64,000 bases of DNA, from contig NZ_JBAWKJ010000003.1 in NCBI RefSeq assembly GCF_037095755.1, positions 186,001 to 250,000 on the forward strand, in the 5' to 3' direction. The DNA is from Sphingopyxis sp. CCNWLW2 (lineage in GTDB: Bacteria; Pseudomonadota; Alphaproteobacteria; Sphingomonadales; Sphingomonadaceae). Below the pieces are notes generated by a model, which made no database searches, was not told where the DNA came from, and saw nothing but the letters and a program-made list of their open reading frames with translations. Position 1 is the stretch's first letter. Each line of letters starts with the position of its first letter. Shown piece by piece: positions 25,594 to 34,655 of the stretch. Both the position numbers and the translations under genes were made by a program.

Positions 25594-26667
25594 TCACGCC
25601 GTCCGTTCGAAATCGCTGATCCAGTTCGTTTCCCAGCTTTGGCCGCCGTCGGCCGACGATGCCTGCTCCCAGCGCGCCGAGTTTGCGGTGATGCGCGACC
25701 ATAAAACGCGCGTCTTGACCGGCCCGCCCTCGAAACTGTCGTCGCCGATGAAGGTGCCGACCCCGCCCGCGAAGCCGCCGCGCACCGGCGGCGCGATGCT
25801 TGTTGGGCTGCGCCCGTCGAGCCACCAACTCAGCCATTCGCCCGTCGCCGGATCGAGCGCGCGGATGCCGACCCCGCGAAACGGCGCATCGGGAAAGTTC
25901 ATCACATTGTCGCCGACATTGCCGCGCCCGCCGAGCACGGGCCAGTTCACCAGCGTCCCGTCGAAATCGATCCAGTCGCGGTTTCCCGCGAGCCGCTTTG
26001 CCAGCCGCCGGTGCCGCACCTTCCAGCTGCCGACCAAAAAGGCGAAGTCGCGGGTGTTCGGCGCCTCTTCGGCAAGCAACGGCAACGGTGTCGGCGTGGT
26101 GCCGGTGCGCGTGAAATAATTGCGCCAGTTGATCTCCCACGTCTTGCCGCCGTCGGTCGAAAACCCCTGATCCCAGTGCGGCCGCGGGCCGTGGACCTCA
26201 TGCCAGCGAAACCGGACCGCGATCTCACGTTCCTTGAATGTGTCGCGCCCGGTAAAGACCCCCTCGTCGCCGTCGAAACGTCCGATCACCGGCGGATCGA
26301 TGCGCGTCGGGTTGCGTCCGTCGACCCACCAGATCGCCCATCGCTGCGTCGCGGCGTCGAAGGCGCGGATTCCGAAGCCGCGATATTCGCCGCCGGGCAG
26401 GTCGAGGATATTATCGTCGATCGTCCCGAGCCCGCCCAGCGTCAGCCAGCACGCGCTCCTGCCGTCGAACTCGGCCCAGTCGTCGCTGCCCGCGAGCCGT
26501 TCCTTCAGTCGCCGGTGCCAGACGTCCCAATTACCCACCAGCCATTGCCAGTCGGTGCGATGCGCGTCGTGGCCCCATGCTGGCAGGCCGAAAGCCGCTG
26601 CGCCACCGGCGAGGATCATCGTTTCGAGCAGGCGGCGGCGGTCGAGCGAAATGGGAAGATGGGTCAT
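25594..26667 (-). CDS. Tat-exported protein made of two copies of one domain
   Basis: 357 residues with a twin-arginine-type signal (DRRRLLETMILAGGAAAFG). The mature part consists of two tandem copies, about 39-187 and 207-355. Shared landmarks in the same order are LVG-x-W, HRRL, RLAG, DW-x-x-FDG, FRG-x-GIRA, WW-x-DGR, PPV and DGG-x-(T/S)WE-x-NW. A single-copy version resembles DUF1579-like lipocalin domains, but I cannot name it with certainty. No catalytic motif is apparent. It heads a minus-strand set with the PD40 and DUF1772 genes and is divergent from a LysR regulator, which may control it. Confidence 0.75.
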   Translation of the reverse strand: MTHLPISLDRRRLLETMILAGGAAAFGLPAWGHDAHRTDWQWLVGNWDVWHRRLKERLAGSDDWAEFDGRSACWLTLGGLGTIDDNILDLPGGEYRGFGIRAFDAATQRWAIWWVDGRNPTRIDPPVIGRFDGDEGVFTGRDTFKEREIAVRFRWHEVHGPRPHWDQGFSTDGGKTWEINWRNYFTRTGTTPTPLPLLAEEAPNTRDFAFLVGSWKVRHRRLAKRLAGNRDWIDFDGTLVNWPVLGGRGNVGDNVMNFPDAPFRGVGIRALDPATGEWLSWWLDGRSPTSIAPPVRGGFAGGVGTFIGDDSFEGGPVKTRVLWSRITANSARWEQASSADGGQSWETNWISDFERTA

Positions 26668-26755
26668 CGGGCCTCCGGCGAATGGGTGGCTGGGTTTGCC
26701 CCGCGCGCGACGCTTTGAGGATGCGAAGAATGGAAGGAGAGGCTAAGTCATATTT

Positions 26756-27694
26756 ATGGTCCGCTCCGACAAGCTTCCGCCCTTGCCCTCGATCCGCGCC
26801 TTCGAAGCGGCGGCGCGGCTGGAGAGTTTCGCCCGCGCCGCGCAGGAGCTCGGCACCACCGCCGCGTCGGTCAGCTACCATGTCCGCCAGCTCGAACAGC
26901 AGACCGGGCTGCACCTGTTCGTCCGCCATCCGCACAAGGTCGTGCTGACCGCCGCCGGTGCCGCGATCGCGCGCGAGGCGACGGCCGCCTTCGCGGCGCT
27001 GCACGCGAGCTTCGTAAAGGTACAGGACCGCGACGAGGCACGGCTGTCGCTGACGACGCTTCCGACCTTCGGGACGAGCTGGCTCACCCCGCGGCTCGGG
27101 CTGTTCCGCGCGCGCCACCCCGACATCGCGATCGAACTCGAATTGTCGGCCGAGCCGCAGGCGCTGGGCGATGGCCGGTTCGACGCCGCGGTCCGCCACG
27201 GGCTTGGCGACTGGCGCGGCCTCCGGAGCGTTCGGCTGTTCCCGGTCCTGTTCATGCCGCTTTGCGCGCCCGCACTGAAGGTCGCGGCGGCCGGTCTGGA
27301 GGATCCCGGCAAAGCGCTCGACGTCCCGCTGCTCGGCCGGCCCGACTGGTGGGCGCTGTGGTATCGCGCGCTCGGCATCGCCCCGGGGCCGCCACCCGAC
27401 CGCTTCGGCACCAGCCTCGCCGCCGAGCATATGGATATCGCCGCGGCGATCGCGGGCCACGGGATCGCGATCGGCTCGCCGATCCTGTTCCGCGACGAAA
27501 TCGCCGCCGGGCGCCTTGTCCCCGCGCACGACCTCGTCGCGGGCGACGGCCGCGCCTTCTGGTTCGTCTATCCGGTCGCGCGGCTGCAAAGCGCGAAGAT
27601 CGCCCGCTTCCGCGACTGGCTGAGCGAGGCGGCCGCCGCCGAACTGGCGCACGCGCGGGCCCTTGCCGGGCGTGCGATCATTCTCGACCCATGA
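26756..27694 (+). CDS. LysR-type regulator, GcvA-like
   Basis: 312 residues. The N-terminal helix-turn-helix reads LPSIRAFEAAARLESFARAA with SVSYHVRQLEQQTG, typical for the GcvA subgroup; the C-terminal effector domain starts near residue 95. It is divergent from the duplicated-domain Tat protein gene (89 bases apart), the normal layout for a LysR protein and its target operon (25594, 24705, 24224). Inducer unknown. It is the last gene before the ybeY-corC pair resumes. Confidence 0.9.
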   Translation: MVRSDKLPPLPSIRAFEAAARLESFARAAQELGTTAASVSYHVRQLEQQTGLHLFVRHPHKVVLTAAGAAIAREATAAFAALHASFVKVQDRDEARLSLTTLPTFGTSWLTPRLGLFRARHPDIAIELELSAEPQALGDGRFDAAVRHGLGDWRGLRSVRLFPVLFMPLCAPALKVAAAGLEDPGKALDVPLLGRPDWWALWYRALGIAPGPPPDRFGTSLAAEHMDIAAAIAGHGIAIGSPILFRDEIAAGRLVPAHDLVAGDGRAFWFVYPVARLQSAKIARFRDWLSEAAAAELAHARALAGRAIILDP

Positions 27695-27712
27695 TGCGGC
27701 CAAATATCGCTG

Positions 27713-27725
27713 TCCTACATAATCC
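27713..27725 (+). repeat. Diverged copy of the dispersed repeat, inverted relative to copy 1
   Basis: TCCTACATAATCC differs from the reverse complement of the core of copy 1 (TCCTACATTATCC) at one position. Extending the comparison to 33 bases gives about 26 matches with 17763-17795. It lies between the LysR gene and ybeY, at the right edge of the DNA that splits phoH from ybeY. Confidence 0.5.
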
Positions 27726-27859
27726 CGCCGCGATAACGAGGCGGTGATGACCTGCCTTTACCCAACCTTCGCCATCCGCCGTCCCGATCGCCGTCGCAAA
27801 ACGCGAATCGCGAATGAAGTTACGCAGTTTTCTGCCGATTTTCCTTCTCCGGATTTTTC

Positions 27860-28366
27860 ATGCTGAGCGTCGAAACCCACGCCGCGACGCCGTGGCCCGA
27901 TCCGCTCGACTGGGAGGTGCGGGCAGGGGAGGCGGTCGCCGCCGCGCTCGCGCTGACGCCCTACGCCGAGCTTGCCGACGCCGCGCCGCTCGTCGAGGTC
28001 TCGGTGCGGCTGACCGACGACGCCGAGGTGCATATACTCAACCGCGATTTCCGCGATAAGGACAAGCCGACCAACGTCCTGTCCTTTCCGCAGGTCCAGG
28101 AGGATTTGCTCGAAAGCCTCGCGAACAGCGACGACGGGGAAATTCTGCTCGGCGATATCGTGCTCGCGCGCGAGACCTGCGCGCGCGAGGCGGAGGAGAA
28201 GAGGATTTCGATCGCCGATCATGCGACGCATCTGATCGTCCACGGTACGCTGCATCTCGTCGGTTACGACCATATGGACGATCACTCGGCCGCCGCGATG
28301 GAGGCGCTCGAGGTGAAAGCGCTTGCATCGCTGGGCATCGCCAATCCATATGCGGAACTCGACTAG
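27860..28366 (+). CDS. ybeY: Endoribonuclease YbeY
   Basis: 168 residues. The zinc motif H128-G-T-L-H132-L-V-G-Y-D-H138 is complete, and NRDFRDKDKPTNVLSFP (61-77) is the family signature. YbeY processes rRNA and takes part in ribosome quality control, usually with the PhoH-like ATPase. Here it is separated from phoH (ends 17513) and should need its own promoter in 27695-27859. The CorC-like gene follows after 18 bases. Confidence 0.95.
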   Translation: MLSVETHAATPWPDPLDWEVRAGEAVAAALALTPYAELADAAPLVEVSVRLTDDAEVHILNRDFRDKDKPTNVLSFPQVQEDLLESLANSDDGEILLGDIVLARETCAREAEEKRISIADHATHLIVHGTLHLVGYDHMDDHSAAAMEALEVKALASLGIANPYAELD

Positions 28367-28384
28367 CAGGGAAACGACACGCAC

Positions 28385-29323
28385 ATGCCCGACGACCAGG
28401 GATCTTCGAGCCGATCGGAAGAGGACAGTAGTAGACCCGGACTATTGTCCGGGCTGAAGAATCTTTTGTTCGGCGGTGACAAGGAACCGTCGCTGCGCGA
28501 GCAGATCGAAGAGGTCATCGACGAGGCTGAGGAAGAGGGGCAGGAACGGCGCGGCAGCAGCGTCGTCGGCGACCTGTCGCAGACCGAGCGCAAGATGCTG
28601 CGCAACCTCCTCCACTTTGGCGAGCAGACCGTCGACGATGTCGCGGTGCCGCGTGCCGATATCATCGCGATCCCCGAAAGCGCGAGCTTTGCCGAGATCG
28701 TCGCCTTGTTCGCCGAAGCCGGGCACAGCCGCCTGCCGGTTTACCGCGAGAATCTCGACGAGGTCGTCGGCATGATCCACGTCAAGGACGTGTTCGCGGT
28801 GCTTGCTGAGGGGCGCACCCCGCCGCCCTTGCTCGACCTCATTCGCCAGCCGCTTTACGTCCCGCAATCGATGGGCGTGCTCGACCTGCTCGCCGAGATG
28901 CGCGCGAAACGCACCCACCTTGCGATCGTCATCGACGAATATTCGGGCACCGAGGGGTTGCTGACGATCGAGGACCTGGTCGAGGAAATCGTCGGCGAGA
29001 TCGAGGACGAGCATGATGACGAGCCGACCGCGCTGTTCGCGCCCGGCGAGGGCGGTTGCTGGGAAGCTGACGCGCGCGCCGAACTCGACGACGTCGGCGA
29101 GGCGATCGACTCGCGGCTTGCCGAGATCGAGGAAGATGTAGACACACTGGGCGGCCTCGCCGCGGTGCTCGCGGGCCATGTCCCCGAGGTCGGGGAAATC
29201 CTCGTCCACCCGAGCGGCTGGCGCATCGAGGTGACTGAGGCCGACGAGCGCCGCGTCCACCGCCTGCGCCTCCACCCGCCGGTGGTGATCGATCTCGAGG
29301 CACCGTCGGAAACCGGGGACTAG
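28385..29323 (+). CDS. CorC/HlyC-type CBS-domain protein
   Basis: 312 residues. A short acidic N-terminus leads to a CBS pair (about 90-210, with the motifs VPRADIIAIP, HSRLPVYRENLDEVVGMIHVKD and THLAIVIDEYSGTEGLLTIEDLVEEIVGEIEDE) and a C-terminal CorC_HlyC domain (about 230-305). Members are linked to magnesium and cobalt resistance in cells with CorA or CNNM-like transporters. No transmembrane segments are seen. It pairs with ybeY. The apolipoprotein N-acyltransferase gene that often follows is not here. Confidence 0.92.
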   Translation: MPDDQGSSSRSEEDSSRPGLLSGLKNLLFGGDKEPSLREQIEEVIDEAEEEGQERRGSSVVGDLSQTERKMLRNLLHFGEQTVDDVAVPRADIIAIPESASFAEIVALFAEAGHSRLPVYRENLDEVVGMIHVKDVFAVLAEGRTPPPLLDLIRQPLYVPQSMGVLDLLAEMRAKRTHLAIVIDEYSGTEGLLTIEDLVEEIVGEIEDEHDDEPTALFAPGEGGCWEADARAELDDVGEAIDSRLAEIEEDVDTLGGLAAVLAGHVPEVGEILVHPSGWRIEVTEADERRVHRLRLHPPVVIDLEAPSETGD

Positions 29324-29332
29324 CTTTTTCCG

Positions 29333-30052
29333 CTAATCCGGGTCGATGTTGACCACATTATATTTGAGCGCCTCTTTCCGCGTCAGGCATCGCCGTGTCG
29401 ACCGGTCTTCCCCGGTCGCGATCGATTTCTGCCGGTACATGATATCGGACAGCAGGTCGCGCGAGACATCGAGCCGGATGAGCAGATCATTGTCCTCGGT
29501 CGCCATCAGCGCGGCCTCCCGTTCGACGTCGCTGATCAACTCGGTGGTGGACTCGGTGCCCAGCGCGACGCTCGACTGAATGGCGTTCTTGTCGCCGGTC
29601 ATGGTGAACATATGGACCATGAAGTACCCGCCCGGGTCGATCGTGCGGGCGCGGCCGCCCATGAAGACGAAATTGCAGGCGCTGAAACAGGTCCATCCCG
29701 ACGGGATGCGGGTCACCATCTGACGCTCCTTGCTGAACTTGCGGATCAGCAATCCCGCCGCATTTCCGGCGCGGGCGTCGCCGCCCGGCGACCGGATCCA
29801 GATTTCGCTGATCGACGGATTGTCGGTCAGCACCTTTTCAAGGCGCGCCGGAAGTTCGCTGTCGACGCGGCCCTCGGCCAGCAACACGGTTTCGCCGCTA
29901 CGCTGGAACGGGGTCAGCACCATGGTCTTATAGTCGGACCAGCTGGGATTGGCGGGGCAGGTCGGGTTGTCGGGGTCCATGCCGGGCGGCGTCGCGGCGG
30001 TGCACGCGAGCGCCCCGACAAGCGCAGTGACCGATTTGATCCAATGGTTCAT
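29333..30052 (-). CDS. Exported ClpP-fold (COG3904-like) protein
   Basis: 239 residues with an N-terminal hydrophobic segment and a cysteine at 17 (ALVGALAC) that might be a lipoprotein anchor, though the lipobox is imperfect. The core has the ClpP/crotonase-like pattern: EIWIRSPGGDARAG (84-96) and TCFSACNFVFMGG (121-133), where S124 occupies the nucleophile position, then DPGGYFMVHMF. This resembles predicted periplasmic proteins of the COG3904 type, whose function is not established. It is convergent with the CorC-like gene, 9 bases apart, and divergent from a glycine-zipper protein. Confidence 0.7.
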   Translation of the reverse strand: MNHWIKSVTALVGALACTAATPPGMDPDNPTCPANPSWSDYKTMVLTPFQRSGETVLLAEGRVDSELPARLEKVLTDNPSISEIWIRSPGGDARAGNAAGLLIRKFSKERQMVTRIPSGWTCFSACNFVFMGGRARTIDPGGYFMVHMFTMTGDKNAIQSSVALGTESTTELISDVEREAALMATEDNDLLIRLDVSRDLLSDIMYRQKSIATGEDRSTRRCLTRKEALKYNVVNIDPD

Positions 30053-30228
30053 ACGATCATCCCCACATGAGGCGGACCCCTAACCGCAGATGCGATCATG
30101 CTATGTCATCGCCACGGTCAAAACAATATCACGACGCGCAGTTCTGGCGGTGTGATCCGCGTCATTGACCCCGCTTGTGAGGCCGTCCATTCGGGCTTAG
30201 CCTTGGAGACAAGGGATGGGAGTCAGCC

Positions 30229-31290
30229 ATGCGGGCAAAGCTGCGATATCGGTCAGGGGTCGGCGCCATTTTTTTGGTGCTGCTGTCGAGCAGCGCTGTG
30301 GCCGCAGCTTGGCAAAGCGCACCCAGCGAAGGCGACAAGGCCTTTGTCCCTGCACCGGTCGCCGAACCGGCACTACCCGATCTTCCCGAGCGCCCCGCGC
30401 TCGACACCCGCAGCTATCCCAAATGCCGTGAGGATTATAAGAAGATCGACGCGCCGTTCGACAAGGCGGCAGCCATCAACCGCTGCACGGTGGCGATCGA
30501 TACATATTATTCGCAAAAAATGCTGCCGTATCGCGAGGCGATGATCGTCTATCAAAACGCGCTGTCGTCGCTTTATACGGCCAAGGTCGGGGGAAATATG
30601 CGCTATTCGCCGGCGACCCAGGACCGTTTCTATAAAGCCGTCATGGCGGAACATGCGGCCTCCGGTCCTGAAGGCGCAAACCTCGCTGCCTATCGCGGGC
30701 TTGAGGCGCAGTATCAGACCGACCGCGCCTACCTCGCCGATCGGTTCTGCTTCAACACCGGCTGCAACGGTTATCCGGTTCCCGCAGCGGGCGTCAAAAT
30801 CGCCGCGCCCGAAGCCACAGGGAAACCGCCAAAAAAGAGGGGCGACGAGACAAAGCGCGCCAGCAGCGATGCGCCCGATCCGAAATGCAAGAAGGCGCGC
30901 AAGCGTGGCGGGGCGCTCGGCGGGCTGCTTGGCGGTGTCGCGGGCAGCGCCGTGGGGCTCAAGGGCGTCGGCACGCTCGTGTCGGGACTGGTTGGCGCGG
31001 TGCTCGTCGCCGAAATCGCCTGCCAGCTCGACGAAAAGGAGCAGAAAGTCGCGGCCGAGGCGACCGTGGCGGTCACCAAAAAGGAAGAAGTCGGCGCGAC
31101 CGCCAAATGGACAAGCCCGACGCGCGAAGGTGTGGCGGGATCATCGACGATCACTGCGCTCAACACCGAGCCCAATGGCAGCAAATGCCTGTCGATCACC
31201 GACATTGCCATTGTTGAGGGCGAGGAAACGCGCGTGTCGAAACGCATGTGCCGTTCGAAGCCGGGCGAACCATATAGCATCATGGCCTGA
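30229..31290 (+). CDS. Exported hypothetical protein with a glycine-zipper segment
   Basis: 353 residues with a signal peptide ending near AVAAAW. A proline-rich stretch (40-60) precedes a helical cysteine-containing region (C66, C86, C174, C179), then a lysine-rich linker (198-228). The segment 227-262 is a run of small residues with glycines spaced as in glycine-zipper membrane segments (GGALGGLLGGVAGSAVG), as found in outer-membrane lipoprotein-like proteins. A beta-rich C-terminal domain follows. No specific family recognised; an envelope role is likely. Preceded by GGGATGGGAG. Confidence 0.65.
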   Translation: MRAKLRYRSGVGAIFLVLLSSSAVAAAWQSAPSEGDKAFVPAPVAEPALPDLPERPALDTRSYPKCREDYKKIDAPFDKAAAINRCTVAIDTYYSQKMLPYREAMIVYQNALSSLYTAKVGGNMRYSPATQDRFYKAVMAEHAASGPEGANLAAYRGLEAQYQTDRAYLADRFCFNTGCNGYPVPAAGVKIAAPEATGKPPKKRGDETKRASSDAPDPKCKKARKRGGALGGLLGGVAGSAVGLKGVGTLVSGLVGAVLVAEIACQLDEKEQKVAAEATVAVTKKEEVGATAKWTSPTREGVAGSSTITALNTEPNGSKCLSITDIAIVEGEETRVSKRMCRSKPGEPYSIMA

Positions 31291-31334
31291 CGGCGGCGTT
31301 GCGTTTGCGCCGCGAGGGGATTAGCGCAGGCGCG

Positions 31335-32492
31335 ATGGACGTCTCCGACCTTCGCATCGCCCTGTTCAGCGGCAATTATAACATGACCACCGACGGCGCG
31401 AACAAGGCGCTGAACCGTCTGGTCGGCTATCTTCTGGCCCACGGCGCCGCGGTTCGCGTCTATTCGCCAACCGTCGCGCACCCCGCTTTCGAGCCGACGG
31501 GCGATCTGGTCAGCGTGCCGTCGATCGCGATTCCGGGCCGCAGCGAATATCGCATTCCCGTGTCCTTCTCGTCGCGGGTCCGCGAGGACATCGTCAATTT
31601 CGCGCCCAATATCGTCCATATCTCCAGCCCCGATCGCGTGGCGCGGCAGGCGGCGGCCTGGGCGCGGCGCCGGCGGCTCCCGGTCGCCTGTTCGGTGCAC
31701 ACGCGCTTTGAAACCTACGTCCGCTATTATAATCTGTCGTTCCTCGAACCCGTGATGGTCGCCTGGCTGCGCAAGCTGTACCGCAAATGCGATGCGCTCA
31801 TCGCGCCGTCCGAAAGCTTTGCGCAGGTGCTGCGCGAGCAGCGGATGAATTACGACATCGGCATCTGGACCCGCGGCGTCGAGCAGTCGGTCTTCAATCC
31901 CGGCCGCCGCGACATGGCATGGCGCCGCTCGCTCGGGATCGAAGATGACGTGCCCGCCATCGCTTTCCTCGGCCGGCTGGTGATGGAAAAGGGACTCGAC
32001 GTGTTTGCCGACGCGATCGACGTGCTCCAGCGGCGCGGCGTCCCGCACAAGGTGGTGGTGATCGGCGAGGGCCCCGCGGGCGAATGGTTCGAATCGCGCC
32101 TGCCGAACGCCAACTTCGTCGGCTTCCAGGGCGGCGCCGATCTCGCGCATGCGCTGGCGTCGTGCGACATTTTCTTCAACCCGTCGGTGACCGAAACCTT
32201 CGGCAATGTGACCCTCGAGGCGATGGCGTGCGGCCTGCCCGTCGTCGCGGCGCGCGCGACCGGCAGCGCGAGCATCGTCAAGCATGGACAGACGGGTTAT
32301 CTCGTCGCGCCCGGTTCAATCACGGGCTTTGCCGACCATCTCCAGCGCTATTGCCGCGACATCCAGCTGCGCGCCGAGCATGGCGCGGCGGCGGTGCTCG
32401 AAAGCGGCGCCTATCAGTGGGACGCCATCAACCAGGCGGTGGCCGACACCTATATCCGCCTGATCCGCCAGAAACAGCGGCGCCGGAGCTGA
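31335..32492 (+). CDS. GT4-family glycosyltransferase
   Basis: 385 residues from ATG 31335; an upstream in-frame start at 31299 would precede the fold by 12 unlikely residues. The GT-B fold starts with RIALFSGNYNMTTDGANKAL and includes HTRFETY and, in the C-terminal domain, GRLVMEKGLDVF and the E-x7-E motif region TETFGNVTLEAMACGLPVVA. It resembles glycosyltransferases that modify glycolipids with GDP-mannose or UDP-sugars (MgtA/SQD2-like). Cytoplasmic face of the inner membrane. rarA follows after 7 bases. Confidence 0.88.
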   Translation: MDVSDLRIALFSGNYNMTTDGANKALNRLVGYLLAHGAAVRVYSPTVAHPAFEPTGDLVSVPSIAIPGRSEYRIPVSFSSRVREDIVNFAPNIVHISSPDRVARQAAAWARRRRLPVACSVHTRFETYVRYYNLSFLEPVMVAWLRKLYRKCDALIAPSESFAQVLREQRMNYDIGIWTRGVEQSVFNPGRRDMAWRRSLGIEDDVPAIAFLGRLVMEKGLDVFADAIDVLQRRGVPHKVVVIGEGPAGEWFESRLPNANFVGFQGGADLAHALASCDIFFNPSVTETFGNVTLEAMACGLPVVAARATGSASIVKHGQTGYLVAPGSITGFADHLQRYCRDIQLRAEHGAAAVLESGAYQWDAINQAVADTYIRLIRQKQRRRS

Positions 32493-32499
32493 GCGTCTG

Positions 32500-33819
32500 A
32501 TGGCCGGGGACCTGTTCGGCGAAGACGTGCCCGCGGCCAGGCAGGGTGGTGCCACCGGCCCTGTCCCGCTCGCCGAACGGCTGCGCCCGCGCGGGCTCGC
32601 CGACGTCGTCGGGCAGGAGCATCTGACCGGACCCGAAGGCGCGATCGGCCGGATGGTCGCGGCGGGGCAATTGTCGTCGATCATCCTCTGGGGACCGCCG
32701 GGCACCGGCAAGACGACGATCGCGCGGCTGCTCGCCGAAGCCGTCGGTATGCGTTTCGCACCGCTGTCGGCGGTCTTCTCGGGCGTTGCCGACCTCCGGC
32801 AAGCCTTCGCCGATGCCGAGAAGATGGCGGCGGCGGGCAAGCGCACCTTGCTCTTTGTCGACGAGATCCATCGCTTCAATCGCGCGCAGCAGGACGGGTT
32901 CCTGCCCTATGTCGAGCGCGGCACGGTGGTGCTCGTCGGCGCGACGACCGAGAACCCGAGCTTCGCGCTCAACGCGGCGCTCCTGTCGCGGGCGCAGGTG
33001 TTGGTGCTGAACCGCTTGGGCGAAGGCGCGCTGGCGACGCTGGTTGAGCGCGCCGAGGCGGAGGTCGGGCGAAGCCTTCCCGTCACCGACGACGCCAGCG
33101 CGGCGCTGATCTCGAGCGCCGACGGCGATGGTCGCTTCCTGCTCAACCAGGTCGAAACGCTGTTCGCGACCGCGATCGACACCCCGCTCGACCCCGCCGA
33201 ACTCGCGCAGTTCCTGCATCGCCGCATGCCCGTCTACGACAAGGATCGCGACGGCCATTATAACCTGATCTCGGCGCTGCATAAGGCGCTGCGCGGGTCG
33301 GACCCGCAGGCGTCGCTCTATTGGCTCGCGCGCATGCTGGTGGCGGGCGAGGAGCCGCTTTACGTCCTCCGCCGAATCGTCCGCTTCGCGAGCGAGGATA
33401 TCGGCCTCGCCGACCCGCAGGCGCTCGTGCAATGCCTCGCCGCAAAGGATGCCTATCAGTTCCTCGGCTCGCCCGAAGGCGAACTCGCGATCGTGCAGGC
33501 GTGCCTCTATTGCGCGACCGCGCCCAAGTCGAACGCCGCCTATGCGGCACAGAAAGCGGCATGGGCGGCGGCACGCGAAACCGGCAGCCTCGCGCCGCCC
33601 GCCAATATCCTCAACGCCCCGACCAAGCTGATGAAAGACTTGGGTTACGGCGAGGGCTATAGCTACGACCATGATGCGCCCGACGGTTTCTCGGGCGACA
33701 ATTATTGGCCCGACGGCATGGCGCCGGCCGGCTTCTATCGCCCCGTCGACCGCGGTTTCGAAAAGCGGATCGCCGAACGCCTCGCCTGGTGGGACGAACG
33801 GCGCCGCGCGAGGAGCTGA
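32500..33819 (+). CDS. rarA: Replication-associated recombination protein RarA (MgsA)
   Basis: 439 residues. AAA+ ATPase with Walker A G-P-P-G-T-G-K-T at 65-72 and Walker B LLFVDEIHRFN near 117-127, sensor 1 GATTENPSF, and the C-terminal MgsA tetramerisation part (NAPTKLMKDLGYGEGYSYDHD). RarA acts at stalled replication forks with SSB and RecA. It overlaps or closely follows the glycosyltransferase gene without a functional link known to me. Confidence 0.95.
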   Translation: MAGDLFGEDVPAARQGGATGPVPLAERLRPRGLADVVGQEHLTGPEGAIGRMVAAGQLSSIILWGPPGTGKTTIARLLAEAVGMRFAPLSAVFSGVADLRQAFADAEKMAAAGKRTLLFVDEIHRFNRAQQDGFLPYVERGTVVLVGATTENPSFALNAALLSRAQVLVLNRLGEGALATLVERAEAEVGRSLPVTDDASAALISSADGDGRFLLNQVETLFATAIDTPLDPAELAQFLHRRMPVYDKDRDGHYNLISALHKALRGSDPQASLYWLARMLVAGEEPLYVLRRIVRFASEDIGLADPQALVQCLAAKDAYQFLGSPEGELAIVQACLYCATAPKSNAAYAAQKAAWAAARETGSLAPPANILNAPTKLMKDLGYGEGYSYDHDAPDGFSGDNYWPDGMAPAGFYRPVDRGFEKRIAERLAWWDERRRARS

Positions 33820-33895
33820 CGCCGACCTTGCCTCGATGGGCGCATGAGTATAGTTTTGGGACAAGTCGGGTCGCGCCGGAACTGGGGTAGTCATC

Positions 33896-34642
33896 ATGGC
33901 ATTGGCGCTTGTCCTTGCCGCCGCAGCGACACCGATCCTGTCCTGTCCAGGCGGCACTATCGAAACCAAATGTACCGCCGCGGAGGTGACAGCGAAGATC
34001 GCGCTGACGCGCGCGCGCGTCACCAATATCGCGCAGCGATGCCTCTACGACTTCGGCGGGAAATGCAGCGTCGAGGCGAGCGGACGGATCAACGGCCGCG
34101 ATCCCGGCACCAGCTTGCTCTGGCAGAAAATGCGCCTTGCGCCGCGCGACGGGCCGCAGGCACGGATGCTTGTGCTGCTGTCGCAGGACAAGGCAGGGAA
34201 GGCGGCGCTTGCGGGGTTCGCCGAAAGCTCGGGATCGATCGGGACGCCCGATCTGGTGGTGGACGATGACAAGCGCCGGATGATCCATGTCGGCGGTACG
34301 CTGGCTGGCAGCGGCGGGGGCAACGCCGATGCGCTGTTCGTCAGCGAGGCCGCCGCGCCCAAATGGCGCCGCGTCGACCTGTCCGACTGGTCGGAGCAGG
34401 GTGGCAAGCTGCTGCCGACGGGCTATTGGCTGCGTGGGCCCGCGCAATTCGCCTTCGACGAGATGTTCGCCTCGGTGCCCGTGGCGCGCGACGGCGACGG
34501 CAATTGCTGCCCGCGCGGCGGCAACGCCTTCTATGATCTCGATATTCAGGGCGACCGGCTGGTGTTGACGCGCCTGCGCTTCCAGCCCATGCAGCCGTTG
34601 GGGCGCGACATAGAGGTCACCGCCGGGACATTGGAAGACTGA
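33896..34642 (+). CDS. Hypothetical exported protein
   Basis: 248 residues with a short signal-like N-terminus (MALALVLAAAATPILS). Cysteines C17, C26, C49, C58 and a CC pair (NCCPRGG, near 203) suggest disulfide bonds in the periplasm. A central DDDKRRMIHVGGTLAG segment and a beta-rich C-terminus are visible. No family recognised. It is followed 13 bases later by a YjbR-type gene. Confidence 0.65.
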   Translation: MALALVLAAAATPILSCPGGTIETKCTAAEVTAKIALTRARVTNIAQRCLYDFGGKCSVEASGRINGRDPGTSLLWQKMRLAPRDGPQARMLVLLSQDKAGKAALAGFAESSGSIGTPDLVVDDDKRRMIHVGGTLAGSGGGNADALFVSEAAAPKWRRVDLSDWSEQGGKLLPTGYWLRGPAQFAFDEMFASVPVARDGDGNCCPRGGNAFYDLDIQGDRLVLTRLRFQPMQPLGRDIEVTAGTLED

Positions 34643-34655
34643 TCTGCACCGGGAT

